From positions 233,058 through 297,057 of the forward strand of contig NZ_JABKKJ010000002.1 of NCBI RefSeq assembly GCF_013166515.1: a DNA stretch of 64,000 nt, read 5' to 3'. Of the stretch, positions 50,496 through 60,013 are shown piece by piece. Position 1 is the first letter of the stretch. Each line of letters begins with the position of its first letter. A program made the translations under genes and the position numbers. The stretch is from Xylanibacter caecicola. GTDB taxonomy: Bacteria; Bacteroidota; Bacteroidia; Bacteroidales; Bacteroidaceae. A model generated the notes under the pieces. The model was not told the DNA's origin, ran no database searches, and saw only the letters and a list, made by a program, of their open reading frames with translations.

Positions 50496-51095
50496 ATGGA
50501 AAAGGCAGGCAACGACAACAATTGTTTTAGCGATGATAACGCCGGAAAGGAGCGTTATGATGCGGGGAATGCAGTGTCGTGGCATGCCGTAAAGTTGTTT
50601 GCCGTGCGGCAGAAGGATGTGGCTGACTATTTTGCCGACTGCGGTCTGGAGTCGTTTATTCCCATGTGCCGCCGCGATTACGTCGATGCGGATGGAAAGC
50701 GCCGCCACGACATACGTCCCGTTGTCACCAATCTGATATTTGTAAAGGCTGTCTTCGGCGTCCGTCGCATGCTGTCGATATATGCCGGATACCCAAAGCG
50801 GCTGTTTGTGATGCGAAAGAGCAAGGACAATCCCGAACTTTACAACATTCCGGACAAGCAGATGCGCGAGTTCATTCTGATGTGCAATCCGGAGATTGAG
50901 ATGAAGAAGTTTCTGTCGGAAAGTGAGGCTAAGCTGAAGAAAGGGCAGCGTGTGGTGGTTGACTTCGGACCGCTGAAGGGGCTTTCCGGACGCCTTGTGC
51001 GACAGAGCCACAAGTATTTTCTGCTTAAAGACGTGCCCGGCATGGCGGTGATGATAAAGGTTTCGCGGTGGTGTTGCCGTCCTGTAGAGGAGTAG
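50496..51095 (+). CDS. NusG-like transcription antiterminator (UpxY type)
   Basis: A 199-aa protein. The NGN-like N-terminal region is WHAVKLFAVRQKDVADYFADCGLESFIPMCRRDYVDADGKRRHDIRPVVTNLIFVKA. The C-terminal KOW region is KKGQRVVVDFGPLKGLSGRLVRQSHKYFLLKDVPG. This layout matches UpxY proteins, NusG paralogues that let RNA polymerase read through long capsule operons in Bacteroides. Here no polysaccharide operon follows; a 22-bp tandem array and the convergent prfC operon do. Start 50496 (MEKAGNDNN) is chosen because the promoter lies just before it. Confidence 0.75.
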   Translation: MEKAGNDNNCFSDDNAGKERYDAGNAVSWHAVKLFAVRQKDVADYFADCGLESFIPMCRRDYVDADGKRRHDIRPVVTNLIFVKAVFGVRRMLSIYAGYPKRLFVMRKSKDNPELYNIPDKQMREFILMCNPEIEMKKFLSESEAKLKKGQRVVVDFGPLKGLSGRLVRQSHKYFLLKDVPGMAVMIKVSRWCCRPVEE

Positions 51096-51204
51096 GGAAT
51101 GCTGAATGATAAATAATGTTCGCCTGATTTATTTCCCTTGTTTATATTAAAACCACTCTCGGAAGGTGTATGAGAACTTAAAACATGCTGTACGTGTTTT
51201 TCCG

Positions 51205-51606
51205 GCATATAGTAGAGAAATCTGTAGCATATAGTAGAGAAATCTGTAGCATATAGTAGAGAAATCTGTACTATATAGTAGAGAAATCTGTAGCATATAG
51301 TAGAGAAAACTGTACTATATAGTAGAGAAAACTGTACTATATAGTAGAGAAATCTGTACTATATAGTAGAGAAATCTGTACTATATAGTAGAGAAATCTG
51401 TAGCATATAGTAGAGAAACGTAACGCATATGAGATATAAATGTAACGCATATGAGATAGAAATGTAACGCATATGAGATAGAAACGTAACGCATATGAGA
51501 TAGAAACGTAACGCATATGAGATAGAAATGTATCGCATATGAGATGGAAACGTAACGCATATGAGATAGAAACGTATCGCATATGAGATACAAATCTATC
51601 GCATAT
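51205..51606. repeat. Strict 22-bp tandem array of 18 units in two blocks
   Basis: Units start at 51205 and recur every 22 bp, without a single indel, to 51579, plus a partial unit at 51601. The first ten units follow GCATATAGTAGAGAAATCTG+TA (with CTATAT and AAACTG variants); the last eight follow GCATATGAGATAGAAACGTA+AC. There are no unique spacers, so it is not CRISPR. Apparent open frames here are by-products of the repeat. It fills most of the 737-bp gap between the NusG-like gene and prfC. Confidence 0.95.
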
Positions 51607-51715
51607 TTTTAAGGATGCAATGCCATGTCCTTACATATCGGATACAGGTCCGGCGGTAGTAAAAAATGCCTGAATCACGCTGGATATTTGTTGCCGTTTA
51701 AGGATATTTCATGGC

Positions 51716-51765
51716 AAATGCCCGTTGCCTCAGCCTTAAAATCAGTGCTGTGGCAACGGGCATTT
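51716..51765. terminator. Terminator downstream of prfC
   Basis: AAATGCCCGTTGCC (51716-51729) and GGCAACGGGCATTT (51752-51765) form a perfect 14-bp stem over a 22-nt loop, 68 bp beyond the prfC stop. Confidence 0.75.
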
Positions 51766-51832
51766 ATAAGAAAGTCACGACAATGCCGGTTGTTTCCAGT
51801 TTTAATATGGTCCTTTTGTATGGAAAACGGTG

Positions 51833-53401
51833 TCAGAACTCGCTTGTAAAGTGGAAACGAATGTTCTCGAAGTCCTGCTGTGCCATTTGCAGTACATATC
51901 CGGAGTCGGCGAGGAACACGTCGCGCCCGTCCTTGTCCTTTGCCATATACTGATATTTGCGCTTCTTGAATGCCTCAAGCTCCGCCGCATCGTCCGCCTC
52001 CACCCAGCATGCCTTGTAAAGATGGACCGGTTCCCAGCGGCATTTGGCGTTGTATTCGTTCTCAAGACGATACTGTATGACCTCGAACTGCAACTGTCCT
52101 ACGGTGCCTATGATTTTCCTTCCGTTGAACTGGTTGACAAACATCTGTGCCACACCTTCGTCCATAAGCTGGTCTATGCCCTTGTTGAGCTGCTTGCTCT
52201 TCATCGGGTCGTCGTTCTCGATGTACTTGAACATCTCCGGAGAGAATGACGGCAGTCCGCGGAAATGCAGTTTCTCGCCTTCGGTAAGCGTGTCACCTAT
52301 CTTGAAGATGCCGTTGTCCGGCAGTCCGACAATATCGCCGGGATATGCCTCGTCGATGGTGCTCTTGCGCTGTGCCATGAACTGTGTGGGCGATGAGAAG
52401 CGCATTGTCTTGCCCTGGCGGACAAGGTAGTAGGGCTGGTTGCGCACGAACTTGCCGCTGCAAATCTTGCAGAAAGCGATGCACGAACGGTGGTTGGGGT
52501 CGATGTTTGCCGTTATCTTGAATATAAATCCGGTGAATTTTGACTCTTCCGGACTTACCATGCGCTCTTCCGCCTTGGTGGGTTTGGGCGACGGAGCTAT
52601 CTCGACGAAACAGTTAAGAAGCTCTTGTACACCGAAATTGTTCAGTGCGCTGCCGAAGAAAACGGGTGCTACTTCCGCTTTTCTATATGCTTCGACGTCG
52701 AATTCGGGGTACACTCCGTCCACCAACTCGAGGTCGTCGCGCAGCTTTGCGGCATCCGTGTCTCCCACACATGCGTCCAGTTCGGCAGAGTTAACGTCCA
52801 CTTCCACCTTTTCCGTGACGCGCTGCTTGTCGGGAGTGAACAGGTCGAGCTTGTTTTCATAGATGTTGTAGACGCCCTTGAACTTTGCCCCCTGATTAAT
52901 GGGCCACGACAGCGGGCGTACCTTTATCTCCAGTTCCTGCTCCAGCTCGTCGAGGATGTCGAACGGGTCGCGTCCCTCGCGGTCCATCTTGTTTATGAAT
53001 ATTATAACCGGTGTGTTTCGCATTCGGCACACGTTCATCAGCTTGCGTGTCTGCGCCTCCACGCCTTTAGCGCTGTCCACCACGATTATCGCCGAGTCTA
53101 CCGCTGTCAGCGTGCGGTATGTATCTTCGGCAAAGTCCTGGTGTCCGGGCGTGTCAAGGATGTTTACCTTGTAGCCCTCGTAGTCGAACTCCATTACCGA
53201 CGTGGATACGGATATACCGCGTTGCTTCTCTATGTCCATCCAGTCGGACGTTGCCGTCTTGCGTATCTTGTTGCTCTTTACGGCTCCCGCCACCTGTATC
53301 TGTCCTCCGAAGAGCAGGAACTTCTCTGTAAGCGTGGTCTTTCCTGCGTCAGGGTGTGATATGATGGCAAACGTGCGTCTTCTTTCTATCTCGTTGTTCA
53401 T
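51833..53401 (-). CDS. prfC: Peptide chain release factor 3
   Basis: A 522-aa translational GTPase. G1 [15 protein letters not shown]3 [15 protein letters not shown]4 [35 protein letters not shown] and the C-terminal [21 protein letters not shown] are RF3-specific. It recycles RF1/RF2 from the ribosome after peptide release. Last gene of an operon with rfbD (gap 12 bp). Confidence 0.95.
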   Translation of the reverse strand: MNNEIERRRTFAIISHPDAGKTTLTEKFLLFGGQIQVAGAVKSNKIRKTATSDWMDIEKQRGISVSTSVMEFDYEGYKVNILDTPGHQDFAEDTYRTLTAVDSAIIVVDSAKGVEAQTRKLMNVCRMRNTPVIIFINKMDREGRDPFDILDELEQELEIKVRPLSWPINQGAKFKGVYNIYENKLDLFTPDKQRVTEKVEVDVNSAELDACVGDTDAAKLRDDLELVDGVYPEFDVEAYRKAEVAPVFFGSALNNFGVQELLNCFVEIAPSPKPTKAEERMVSPEESKFTGFIFKITANIDPNHRSCIAFCKICSGKFVRNQPYYLVRQGKTMRFSSPTQFMAQRKSTIDEAYPGDIVGLPDNGIFKIGDTLTEGEKLHFRGLPSFSPEMFKYIENDDPMKSKQLNKGIDQLMDEGVAQMFVNQFNGRKIIGTVGQLQFEVIQYRLENEYNAKCRWEPVHLYKACWVEADDAAELEAFKKRKYQYMAKDKDGRDVFLADSGYVLQMAQQDFENIRFHFTSEF

Positions 53402-53413
53402 GATGATTTTCTT

Positions 53414-54295
53414 TTATCCCTGTTTGTTCCCTTCGCGCTCTTGTCCGTTTAATATATCAACACATTCCTGCAGCGACTCTTCCCAATGCGGTATTTCCAT
53501 GCCGTATGTTGTCTTTATCTTCGTCTTGTCGAGGACACTGTATGCAGGCCGGCATGCCGGTGTGGGATACTCGCTTGTATGCAGGGGACGGACGTGGCAT
53601 GTTGTTATACCCGCCATGCGGTGTATCGCTTTGGTGAAGTCGTACCAGCTGCAGACACCCTCGTTGGAGAAGTGGTATATGCCCGGCACGATGCCATGGT
53701 TTATCGCTGCCATTATGGCAACGGCGAGGTCGCGTGCGTAAGTGGGCGTCCCTATCTGGTCGAAGATTACTCCTATACTGTCTTTTTCCTTTCCGAGGCG
53801 TATCATCGTCTTTACGAAGTTGTTTCCGAAAGTGGAATACAGCCATGCCGTGCGTATTATCATTGTCTTGCCGCATGCAGCCGTGGCGCCCTGTTCGCCC
53901 GCCAGCTTCGTTTCGCCGTATGTGCTGTCGGGACATGTCGGCTCGTCCTCGGTGTACGGGGTGTGGTTGGTACCGTTGAAGACATAGTCTGTGGATACTT
54001 GTATCAGCCATCCGTTGCGCTTTTCAATGGCTTCGGCAAGCAGTCCGGGGGCATCGGCGTTGATTTTACGGCAAAGTTCCTTGTCGCTTTCCGCCTTGTC
54101 CACCGCCGTATATGCGGCACAGTTTACGATACCGTCTATGTTGTTATTGAAGATAAACTCGTTTACGGCAGTCTTGTCCGTTATGTCGAGCGACGATACG
54201 TCCGTGTTGAAATAATTGTGCTGCGGGTTCTCTTTCTCGAGCAGCTGTATCTCGTTCCCCAACTGCCCGTTGCATCCGGTGATAAGTATGTTCAT
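53414..54295 (-). CDS. rfbD: dTDP-4-dehydrorhamnose reductase
   Basis: A 293-aa SDR-type protein: ILITGCNGQLGNEIQLL (Rossmann), STDYVFNGTNHTPYTEDEPTCPDSTYGETKLAGE (YxxxK catalytic pair) and RTAWLYSTFGNNFVKTM. It makes dTDP-L-rhamnose, used for O-antigen or other surface glycans. The other rml genes are not in the window. It lies in an operon with DUF4924 and prfC (12-bp gaps). Confidence 0.93.
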   Translation of the reverse strand: MNILITGCNGQLGNEIQLLEKENPQHNYFNTDVSSLDITDKTAVNEFIFNNNIDGIVNCAAYTAVDKAESDKELCRKINADAPGLLAEAIEKRNGWLIQVSTDYVFNGTNHTPYTEDEPTCPDSTYGETKLAGEQGATAACGKTMIIRTAWLYSTFGNNFVKTMIRLGKEKDSIGVIFDQIGTPTYARDLAVAIMAAINHGIVPGIYHFSNEGVCSWYDFTKAIHRMAGITTCHVRPLHTSEYPTPACRPAYSVLDKTKIKTTYGMEIPHWEESLQECVDILNGQEREGNKQG

Positions 54296-54307
54296 GTCTT
54301 CGGTGTT

Positions 54308-54850
54308 TTAAAATTCCAGTGGTTCTTCCTTGTCTTTCAGGAAATAGTCGGACAGCATGCCGATGAATGTCGTTATTTCCTTTACTGCGTGCATGGTGTC
54401 GGGGCTTATCTCTTTCTTCCGGAGCCTGAGCATCATTACGCCGTATAGGGCGTTGAAGCATGTCTCCACCTCGTCTTCGTCTTTCTTTCCGCTGCGGTTC
54501 CGCAGTTCCACTATGAACGGAAGGACTTTGTAGTACTCGCTTGTATAGAACGGATATTTTGTGCTCTGCAGCAGTTGCGCATTAAGCTCTGCCAGCTGTT
54601 GCATCACGATACGGTTTATCTGTAGATGCCCATGTTCCCTGCATCCCTCGCCGTTCATCATCCTTATGAGGTTGCCGTACCAGTCGGTCATGTCCTCTTT
54701 CCTGTCCTCGTCATAGTCAAACTTGTCTATGTATTCCTTTCTTATACGTGGCAACGAGCATCCGTATGCACGTATGATGTCCTCTACCTGCCACATGTAC
54801 AGCAGGTATTCGGCAATGTTTGTCTTTCTTAGTTCCTGAGATATAAACAT
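54308..54850 (-). CDS. DUF4924 family protein
   Basis: A 180-aa mostly helical, acidic protein without signal peptide. FISQELRKTNIAEYLLYMWQVEDIIRAYGCSL at the N-terminus and KEITTFIGMLSDYFLKDKEEPLEF at the end match the Bacteroidetes DUF4924 family, for which I know no function. In an operon with a LysE-type exporter gene upstream (20-bp gap) and rfbD downstream. Confidence 0.8.
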   Translation of the reverse strand: MFISQELRKTNIAEYLLYMWQVEDIIRAYGCSLPRIRKEYIDKFDYDEDRKEDMTDWYGNLIRMMNGEGCREHGHLQINRIVMQQLAELNAQLLQSTKYPFYTSEYYKVLPFIVELRNRSGKKDEDEVETCFNALYGVMMLRLRKKEISPDTMHAVKEITTFIGMLSDYFLKDKEEPLEF

Positions 54851-54869
54851 CCTTTAGATATTGATAATG

Positions 54870-55538
54870 TTATAGAGAGAAAGTGTAAAGGTTGAAAACG
54901 GTACCGATAAGCACGATGAATGAGATTATGATGACAATGCTTCCTATAACCCTGTTGATGATTATTATGCCGCTGTTATCAAATATACCGCGTATCTTGT
55001 CTACAAGCCATGTCAGTCCGAACCACCAGAGCATGGCTCCGAAGATGATGCTCATGTATCCCGCGCACATCTCCAACGGATGATTTGGCACGACAAATGC
55101 CAGCTGCGCATAGCATGCCATGAAGAGGAATATGATGAGCGGATTGGAGAATGTGACAAGAAAAGCCGTAATGCCGTTCTGCACCAGCGTGCCCCGTCCG
55201 TTGTTGCTTATGTGTATCTTCTTTGTAGGATTGCTGCGGTAGCAGTATATTCCGAATGCCATCAGCATTATGCTGCCGCTGATCTGCAGTATGAACTTGT
55301 TGTCCCCCTTGTTTATAATGTCCATTACGAAAGACATGCCGAGACCTGTTATCAGGGCGTAGAAGATATCGCTGACACATGCCCCGATACCGGTGACAAA
55401 CCCGTACCAGCGTCCCTTGTTCAGCGTTCTTTGTATGCAGAGAACGCCGACAGGTCCCATCGGGGCAGAGGCAATGATGCCTATAAGTATGCCCTTGAAT
55501 ATCAGGTCAAGAATATCTATATGGATAGGAAATGCCAT
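54870..55538 (-). CDS. LysE-family amino-acid exporter
   Basis: A 222-aa membrane protein with 6 helices. IIASAPMGPVGVLCIQRTLNKGRWYGFVTGIGACVSDIFYALITGLG is the LysE/RhtB N-terminal signature. Start 55538 (MAFPIHIDIL) is chosen; the upstream extension would reach into the promoter region of the divergent ROK gene. Substrate unknown. First gene of the operon leading to prfC. Confidence 0.85.
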   Translation of the reverse strand: MAFPIHIDILDLIFKGILIGIIASAPMGPVGVLCIQRTLNKGRWYGFVTGIGACVSDIFYALITGLGMSFVMDIINKGDNKFILQISGSIMLMAFGIYCYRSNPTKKIHISNNGRGTLVQNGITAFLVTFSNPLIIFLFMACYAQLAFVVPNHPLEMCAGYMSIIFGAMLWWFGLTWLVDKIRGIFDNSGIIIINRVIGSIVIIISFIVLIGTVFNLYTFSL

Positions 55539-55593
55539 AGTGGCTGCAAAGTTCCTGTTTTTTTGCCGAATATACAAATTTTGACAGCAAAAC

Positions 55594-55624
55594 TTTGCCT
55601 GCTGCAATTAAATTGATACCTTTG
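55594..55624 (+). promoter_or_regulatory. ROK kinase promoter
   Basis: -33 TTTG (55594-55597) and -7 TACCTTTG (55617-55624), 19 nt apart, in the divergent region between the LysE-type and ROK genes. Confidence 0.7.
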
Positions 55625-55662
55625 TTTTCACATTATTATATATGAAATATAAATTTATCAGG

Positions 55663-56664
55663 ATGAGCACATTATCAACTGTTAAGCCGTATGTCATCGG
55701 CTTGGATTTGGGCGGCACGAACTCAGTGTTCGGCATCGTGGACAGCCGCGGGGAAATTAAGGCAACAACGACAATCAAGACACAGGGTTATGCCACTGCG
55801 GAAGATTATGTCGATGCGGCGTGCGATGCGTTGCAGATCATAATAGATCAGGTAGGCGGAATAGACACCATAAAGGCGATGGGCATAGGTGCGCCTAATG
55901 CAAACTATTATAAAGGGACTGTTGAGCATACTCCCAATATATCATGGGCACACGACAGTGTGGTGCCTCTTGCCGGCATGTTCGGCGAGAGGATAGGGCT
56001 GCCTGTAGCCATTACCAATGATGCCAATGCCGCTGCTATAGGCGAGATGACGTATGGTGTGGCACGCGGCATGAAGAATTTTATCATGCTCACGCTTGGT
56101 ACCGGCGTAGGTTCCGGTATTGTGGTTAACGGTCAGCTGGTTTACGGAAGCGACGGCTTTGCCGGTGAATTGGGACACATGATTGTGCGTCGTGAGAACG
56201 GTCGTCCATGCGGATGTGGTCGTTGCGGATGTTTGGAGACGTATTGTTCTGCAACGGGAGTGGCACGTACGGCACGTGAATTCCTGATGACAAGCAATGA
56301 CAGTTCGCTTCTCAGAGACTTGGATATAGATGATATAACATCTCTCGATGTGTCTTTGGCTGCGGCTAAGGGCGACAGACTTGCGCTGAGCGTTTATGAG
56401 TTTACGGGCGAAGTGCTTGGCGAGGCATGTGCGGACATGGCTGTCTTCTCCTCACCCGAGGCGTTTGTTTTCTTCGGCGGACTGACAAAAGCGGGCGATT
56501 TGCTTATGGAACCGATAAAGCGCAGCTATGAGAAGAACGTCATGCCGCTCTTCCTGAAGAAGCCGGCACAGTTCCTTGTGAGCAGCCTCGGCGGTTCTTC
56601 GGCAGCCGTTCTCGGTGCAAGTGCGATAGGGTGGGACTTGCAGACGCAGGGCAACAATGAATAA
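55663..56664 (+). CDS. ROK-family sugar kinase (glucokinase type)
   Basis: A 333-aa protein: VIGLDLGGTNSVFGIVDSRG (phosphate-binding), AITNDANAAAIGEMTYG (catalytic Asp), LTLGTGVGSGIVVNG and the zinc motif CGCGRCGCLETYCSATG. It probably phosphorylates glucose with ATP. An alternative start at 55642 adds seven residues; 55663 is preceded by ATCAGG and leaves a longer leader after the promoter. A terminator follows at 56673. Confidence 0.88.
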   Translation: MSTLSTVKPYVIGLDLGGTNSVFGIVDSRGEIKATTTIKTQGYATAEDYVDAACDALQIIIDQVGGIDTIKAMGIGAPNANYYKGTVEHTPNISWAHDSVVPLAGMFGERIGLPVAITNDANAAAIGEMTYGVARGMKNFIMLTLGTGVGSGIVVNGQLVYGSDGFAGELGHMIVRRENGRPCGCGRCGCLETYCSATGVARTAREFLMTSNDSSLLRDLDIDDITSLDVSLAAAKGDRLALSVYEFTGEVLGEACADMAVFSSPEAFVFFGGLTKAGDLLMEPIKRSYEKNVMPLFLKKPAQFLVSSLGGSSAAVLGASAIGWDLQTQGNNE

Positions 56665-56672
56665 TACGCATA

Positions 56673-56714
56673 AAAAGACGGCTTTGATGCGATGTCGCGT
56701 CAAAGCCGTCTTTT
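56673..56714 (+). terminator. Terminator of the ROK gene
   Basis: AAAAGACGGCTTTGATGCG pairs with CGCGTCAAAGCCGTCTTTT (one G-U), short loop, 9 nt after the stop codon. Confidence 0.85.
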
Positions 56715-56720
56715 GTTGAA

Positions 56721-56764
56721 TAGGGCTGTGTCAAAACAAGCAAGTTTGTTTCGGCACAGCCCTA
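56721..56764. terminator. Second hairpin after the ROK gene
   Basis: TAGGGCTGTG (56721-56730) and CACAGCCCTA (56755-56764) form a 10-bp stem. No T-run of note. It may be a second hairpin or part of the repeat tract that follows. Confidence 0.5.
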
Positions 56765-56799
56765 ACTGTATAAATCAAATGATGAGATACGGGCGATAA

Positions 56800-56885
56800 A
56801 GGGTTTATCAGATTACGAAGGAACAAGACATACGTCCTTTATCTCCCCATATCTCCCTCTATCTTCCCTTATCTCCTTCTGTCTT
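56800..56885. repeat. Dispersed GATAAAGGGGA repeat, copy C (inverted)
   Basis: GACATACGTCCTTTATCTCC is followed by CCATATCTCCCTCTATCTTCCC and similar words, the reverse complement of the theme in copies A (14347-14465) and B (60955-61090). Confidence 0.6.
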
Positions 56886-56893
56886 TCCACTCC

Positions 56894-58351
56894 TTATTTA
56901 GCAGGTATCTCTTCCAGCGTCTTTGTCAGCAGCGTCCAGAACTTCGGCACCGACGGGTGGAACGCGCGCTCGTTGGGGGTGTGCGGTGACAGCATCGTGG
57001 GACCGAAAGAGCATATGTCAAGACCCGGATACTTGGAGAGTATAATGCTGCACTCCAGTCCGGCATGTACCACCTGCACCGTAGGCTTTTCGTTGAACAG
57101 GTCTGTGTACAACTTGCGCATCACCTTTATCAGTTCGCTGTCGGTGTTGGGATCCCAACCTCCGTACTCGCCGCTGCGCTTCACTTCCATTCCTGCCATG
57201 CCGAAGCAGCTTTCGAGCGATGTGGCAATCTCGTCTTTCACCGTCTCGCTTGCACTGCGTGCCAGTATCTTTATTGCTGCCTTTCCGCCGGCGATGTCTA
57301 TTATGGCGAGGTTTGACGATGTCTCCACGATGTTCGGTATAGACGGTATGTAGCGCCATACGCCGTTGTGTGCGGCACATATTGCGTTGACGAGATTGTC
57401 TTGTATTTCCAAAGGCACTTCGTTTTCGGGCAGTTCCGTTTCTTCCACGGTTACGTATATCTCGTTCTCTATGCCTTTGTATTCGTTGTTGAACGCCTCG
57501 CAATAGTCGGCCGCCAGTTCCGCGATGTCTTCCATGTTCTCTTTCGGAAGAGTAAGTACGGCTTCCGCCTCAAACGGAATGGCGTTGCGCATGTTTCCGC
57601 CGTGCCATGATGCCAGGCGCGCCTCGTCCTCGGATATCGCTTCGCGCACGATGCGTGCCAGCAGTTTGTTGGCATTAGCCCTGCCTTCGCCAATCTCCAG
57701 ACCGGAGTGTCCGCCCTTAAGACCTTTCACCGTTATCTTTACGGCAACGTCGTTCTTGTCCGTTTCAACCTCCTTATAGTCCAACACGGCTGTTATGTCC
57801 ACGCCTCCGGCGCTTCCTATTATCATTTCTCCCTCCTGCTCCGTATCGAGGTTCAGAAGTATCTCGCCCGTAAGCTCGCCCGCGGGCAGCCCGTTGGCAC
57901 CGTACATTCCTGTCTCCTCGTCGGCTGTGATGAGAGCCTCTATCGGTCCGTGTTTAAGGTCTGTCGCTTCCATCACAGCCATTATCGCAGCCACACCCAG
58001 TCCGTTGTCGGCGCCGAGAGTAGTACCCTTTGCCCTTACCCAGTCGCCGTCGATGTATGTCTGTATCGGGTCGGTCTCGAAGTTGTGTGCACTTTCCTTT
58101 TCCTTTTGCGGCACCATGTCCATGTGTGCCTGCAGTATGACGGTCTTGCGGTTTTCCATTCCCGGTGTCGCAGGCTTGCGCATAACGATGTTTTCAGCCT
58201 CATCCTTGAATGCTTCCACGCCGGCGCGCTTTGCAAAGTCTAACAGGAACTGCTGCACTTTCTCCAAATGTCCCGACGGACGCGGCACCTGTGTCAGTCC
58301 GTAAAAGTTTCTCCAGATACACTCCGGTTTAAGATTCATGATTTCGCTCAT
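56894..58351 (-). CDS. pepD: Aminoacyl-histidine dipeptidase (M20 family)
   Basis: A 485-aa metallopeptidase. ILQAHMDMVPQKEKES, GTTLGADNGLGVAAIMAVME and TADEETGMYGANGL carry the two-zinc ligands and catalytic Glu; GGDSGLEIG-type segment reads KGGHSGLEIGEGRANANKLLARIV. It hydrolyses Xaa-His dipeptides and similar. Follows the LPG-synthase-like gene by 38 bp on the same strand. Confidence 0.92.
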   Translation of the reverse strand: MSEIMNLKPECIWRNFYGLTQVPRPSGHLEKVQQFLLDFAKRAGVEAFKDEAENIVMRKPATPGMENRKTVILQAHMDMVPQKEKESAHNFETDPIQTYIDGDWVRAKGTTLGADNGLGVAAIMAVMEATDLKHGPIEALITADEETGMYGANGLPAGELTGEILLNLDTEQEGEMIIGSAGGVDITAVLDYKEVETDKNDVAVKITVKGLKGGHSGLEIGEGRANANKLLARIVREAISEDEARLASWHGGNMRNAIPFEAEAVLTLPKENMEDIAELAADYCEAFNNEYKGIENEIYVTVEETELPENEVPLEIQDNLVNAICAAHNGVWRYIPSIPNIVETSSNLAIIDIAGGKAAIKILARSASETVKDEIATSLESCFGMAGMEVKRSGEYGGWDPNTDSELIKVMRKLYTDLFNEKPTVQVVHAGLECSIILSKYPGLDICSFGPTMLSPHTPNERAFHPSVPKFWTLLTKTLEEIPAK

Positions 58352-58389
58352 AGTATATTTATTTTAGATTGATGAATATATCACGTTTA

Positions 58390-59409
58390 TTACTGTACTT
58401 CCGAAGACGTCTGCCGCCGTTCCGCCATGCGCCTTGTAAAACCTAATGCCACCCAACTGTACATGCCGAGCAGTATGACAAGCATTGTCTGTATGGTGTG
58501 AACGATAAGTACGAAGAACAGAGCGCTGTCCGAAGCCACTCCGTATAGTATCAGCATCGTCTTCACGGCGAAGTGCCACGGACCGGCACCGTTGGGTGTG
58601 GGTACAATTACGGCTATGCTGCCGACGATGAAAGTCGTAAGGGCGCATCCCGCTCCCAATCCCTCTGTAAACCCGAAGCAGAAGAACGTAAGATAATAAT
58701 GAATGAAATAGCTTCCCCATATGGCAAGGGTGAAGAACACAAACAGCGGCACGTTGCGCACGTTGCGCAGCGATGTCACTCCCTGCCATATACCACCGAG
58801 TGTGGCTTTCACCTTATTATATATGGCGAGCCTTTTCATTACAAAATGCAGAAGTATCACCGCCGCAGCTCCACAGATAACCGTCACGACATAGCCCGTG
58901 CCGGAAAACCTGCCTGTAATAGTGTCCATGCTCGTCCCCGTTTGCTTGAAGAAAGTGGAAAACACGCCCATCTGCATCAGCAGTGTCAGCACTGTTATGC
59001 CCAGCATCAGCAGAGTGTCTATCGCCCTTTCGGTCACCACGGTGCCGAGAGCTTTCGGAAACGACACTCCGTCATATCTTTTCAGCACTCCGCAACGTGC
59101 AAACTCGCCCACGCGCGGTATCACCAGACTTGCCGCGTATGACAGCATCACGGCATGTACGCATGTGGATGTGCGTGCCCTTTCGCCCATAGGCTCGAGC
59201 GTCTGCCGCCACCGCAGTCCGCGAAACAGCTGTGCCAGAATGCCGAACGGAAACGACAGCAGCATCCATGTCCAGTCCATGTCGTGTGTAACAACGTTCC
59301 AGATACGTCTGAAGTCGAAGTCGCGGTACATCCAATACAATATCATGCCGCCCAAAACGAGCGGCAACGCTATCTTCAGCGAACTGTTCAGAAGTTTCGT
59401 TATATTCAC
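58390..59409 (-). CDS. LPG-synthase-like (UPF0104) membrane protein, second copy
   Basis: A 339-aa protein with about 8 transmembrane helices. RGLRWRQTLEPMGER, YAASLVIPRVGEFARCGVLKRYDGVSFPKALGTVVTERAIDTLLML and VPTPNGAGPWHFAV are the flippase-like family signatures. Distinct in sequence from the protein at 30334-31320. It probably forms an operon with pepD. Function not established. Confidence 0.82.
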   Translation of the reverse strand: MNITKLLNSSLKIALPLVLGGMILYWMYRDFDFRRIWNVVTHDMDWTWMLLSFPFGILAQLFRGLRWRQTLEPMGERARTSTCVHAVMLSYAASLVIPRVGEFARCGVLKRYDGVSFPKALGTVVTERAIDTLLMLGITVLTLLMQMGVFSTFFKQTGTSMDTITGRFSGTGYVVTVICGAAAVILLHFVMKRLAIYNKVKATLGGIWQGVTSLRNVRNVPLFVFFTLAIWGSYFIHYYLTFFCFGFTEGLGAGCALTTFIVGSIAVIVPTPNGAGPWHFAVKTMLILYGVASDSALFFVLIVHTIQTMLVILLGMYSWVALGFTRRMAERRQTSSEVQ

Positions 59410-59524
59410 TTTATATTGCAGATACTAAGTGTATTCCAACCGTAAGGTTTTGCCTTGGCAATATCAAACAAGCTTGATTGCGTCCGGTTGGCGTTATCTT
59501 TAAATAAGATAAACTTATATAATG

Positions 59525-59532
59525 CAAAGATA
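59525..59532 (-). promoter_or_regulatory. -7 box upstream of the second LPG-synthase-like gene
   Basis: TATCTTTG on the minus strand, about 115 nt before the start codon. Confidence 0.4.
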
Positions 59533-59640
59533 ATGTAAAAAGGTGGAAAAGCAAAGAAAAGACTTCTTTTATATTGCAGGACAGCCGTCTTTATCTTCAA
59601 ATAATGTTCCTGTTTTCCAAGAGGCGACCTGGCGGCTTCT

Positions 59641-59698
59641 AAAAGGTGGCGTTTTGGAGCGCGAAAGGCGGCATATTAGCGTGCAATATGCCACCTTT
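59641..59698. repeat. AAAGGTGGC hairpin repeat in the 604-bp gap 59410-60013
   Basis: AAAAGGTGGCGTTTTGG is followed by AAAGGCGGCATATT (59664-59677), which pairs with AATATGCCACCTTT (59685-59698) with one mismatch. It shares the GGTGGCAT theme with the hairpin after cydB. Apart from this hairpin and two promoters, I see nothing else in the gap. Confidence 0.6.
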
Positions 59699-59953
59699 TA
59701 GAAACTAAAAGGTATTATTCTGATTTACAAGAGGTTAGACAATGCGTTTTTATGGCATGTCTTTTATGTTGGAGTGATGATGTTTTTGCCTTGAAAAACG
59801 TTTGTTCTACTGATTGTACAAACCGCCTCTGTCCCTCTTTTTCCAAAGGAAGGTCAGGTGTTGTTTGTAATATAACAGGAAATATAAATTTGTCGTATTC
59901 ACGTTAAATAAATGTTTCGCATCCTTATTAATAGCTAAAATAAGAATGCTTTG

Positions 59954-59985
59954 TTGCCGGTTCCGGGCTTTTTTCAATAACTTTG
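59954..59985 (+). promoter_or_regulatory. Promoter of the cation antiporter
   Basis: TTG (59954-59956) and TAACTTTG (59978-59985) with 21 nt between; the start codon follows 28 nt later. Confidence 0.6.
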
Positions 59986-60013
59986 TCTATCGTATTAACA
60001 TTAAAAGTATTTT

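Noticed and set aside
51337..51593. Two short proteins (MRYVSISYALRF-type repeats) within the 22-bp array
   Set aside because: They arise because three 22-bp units make 66 bp; both frames are repeat artefacts without start signals.
51205..51606. CRISPR array
   Set aside because: Units are directly adjacent with no variable spacers and no cas genes nearby.
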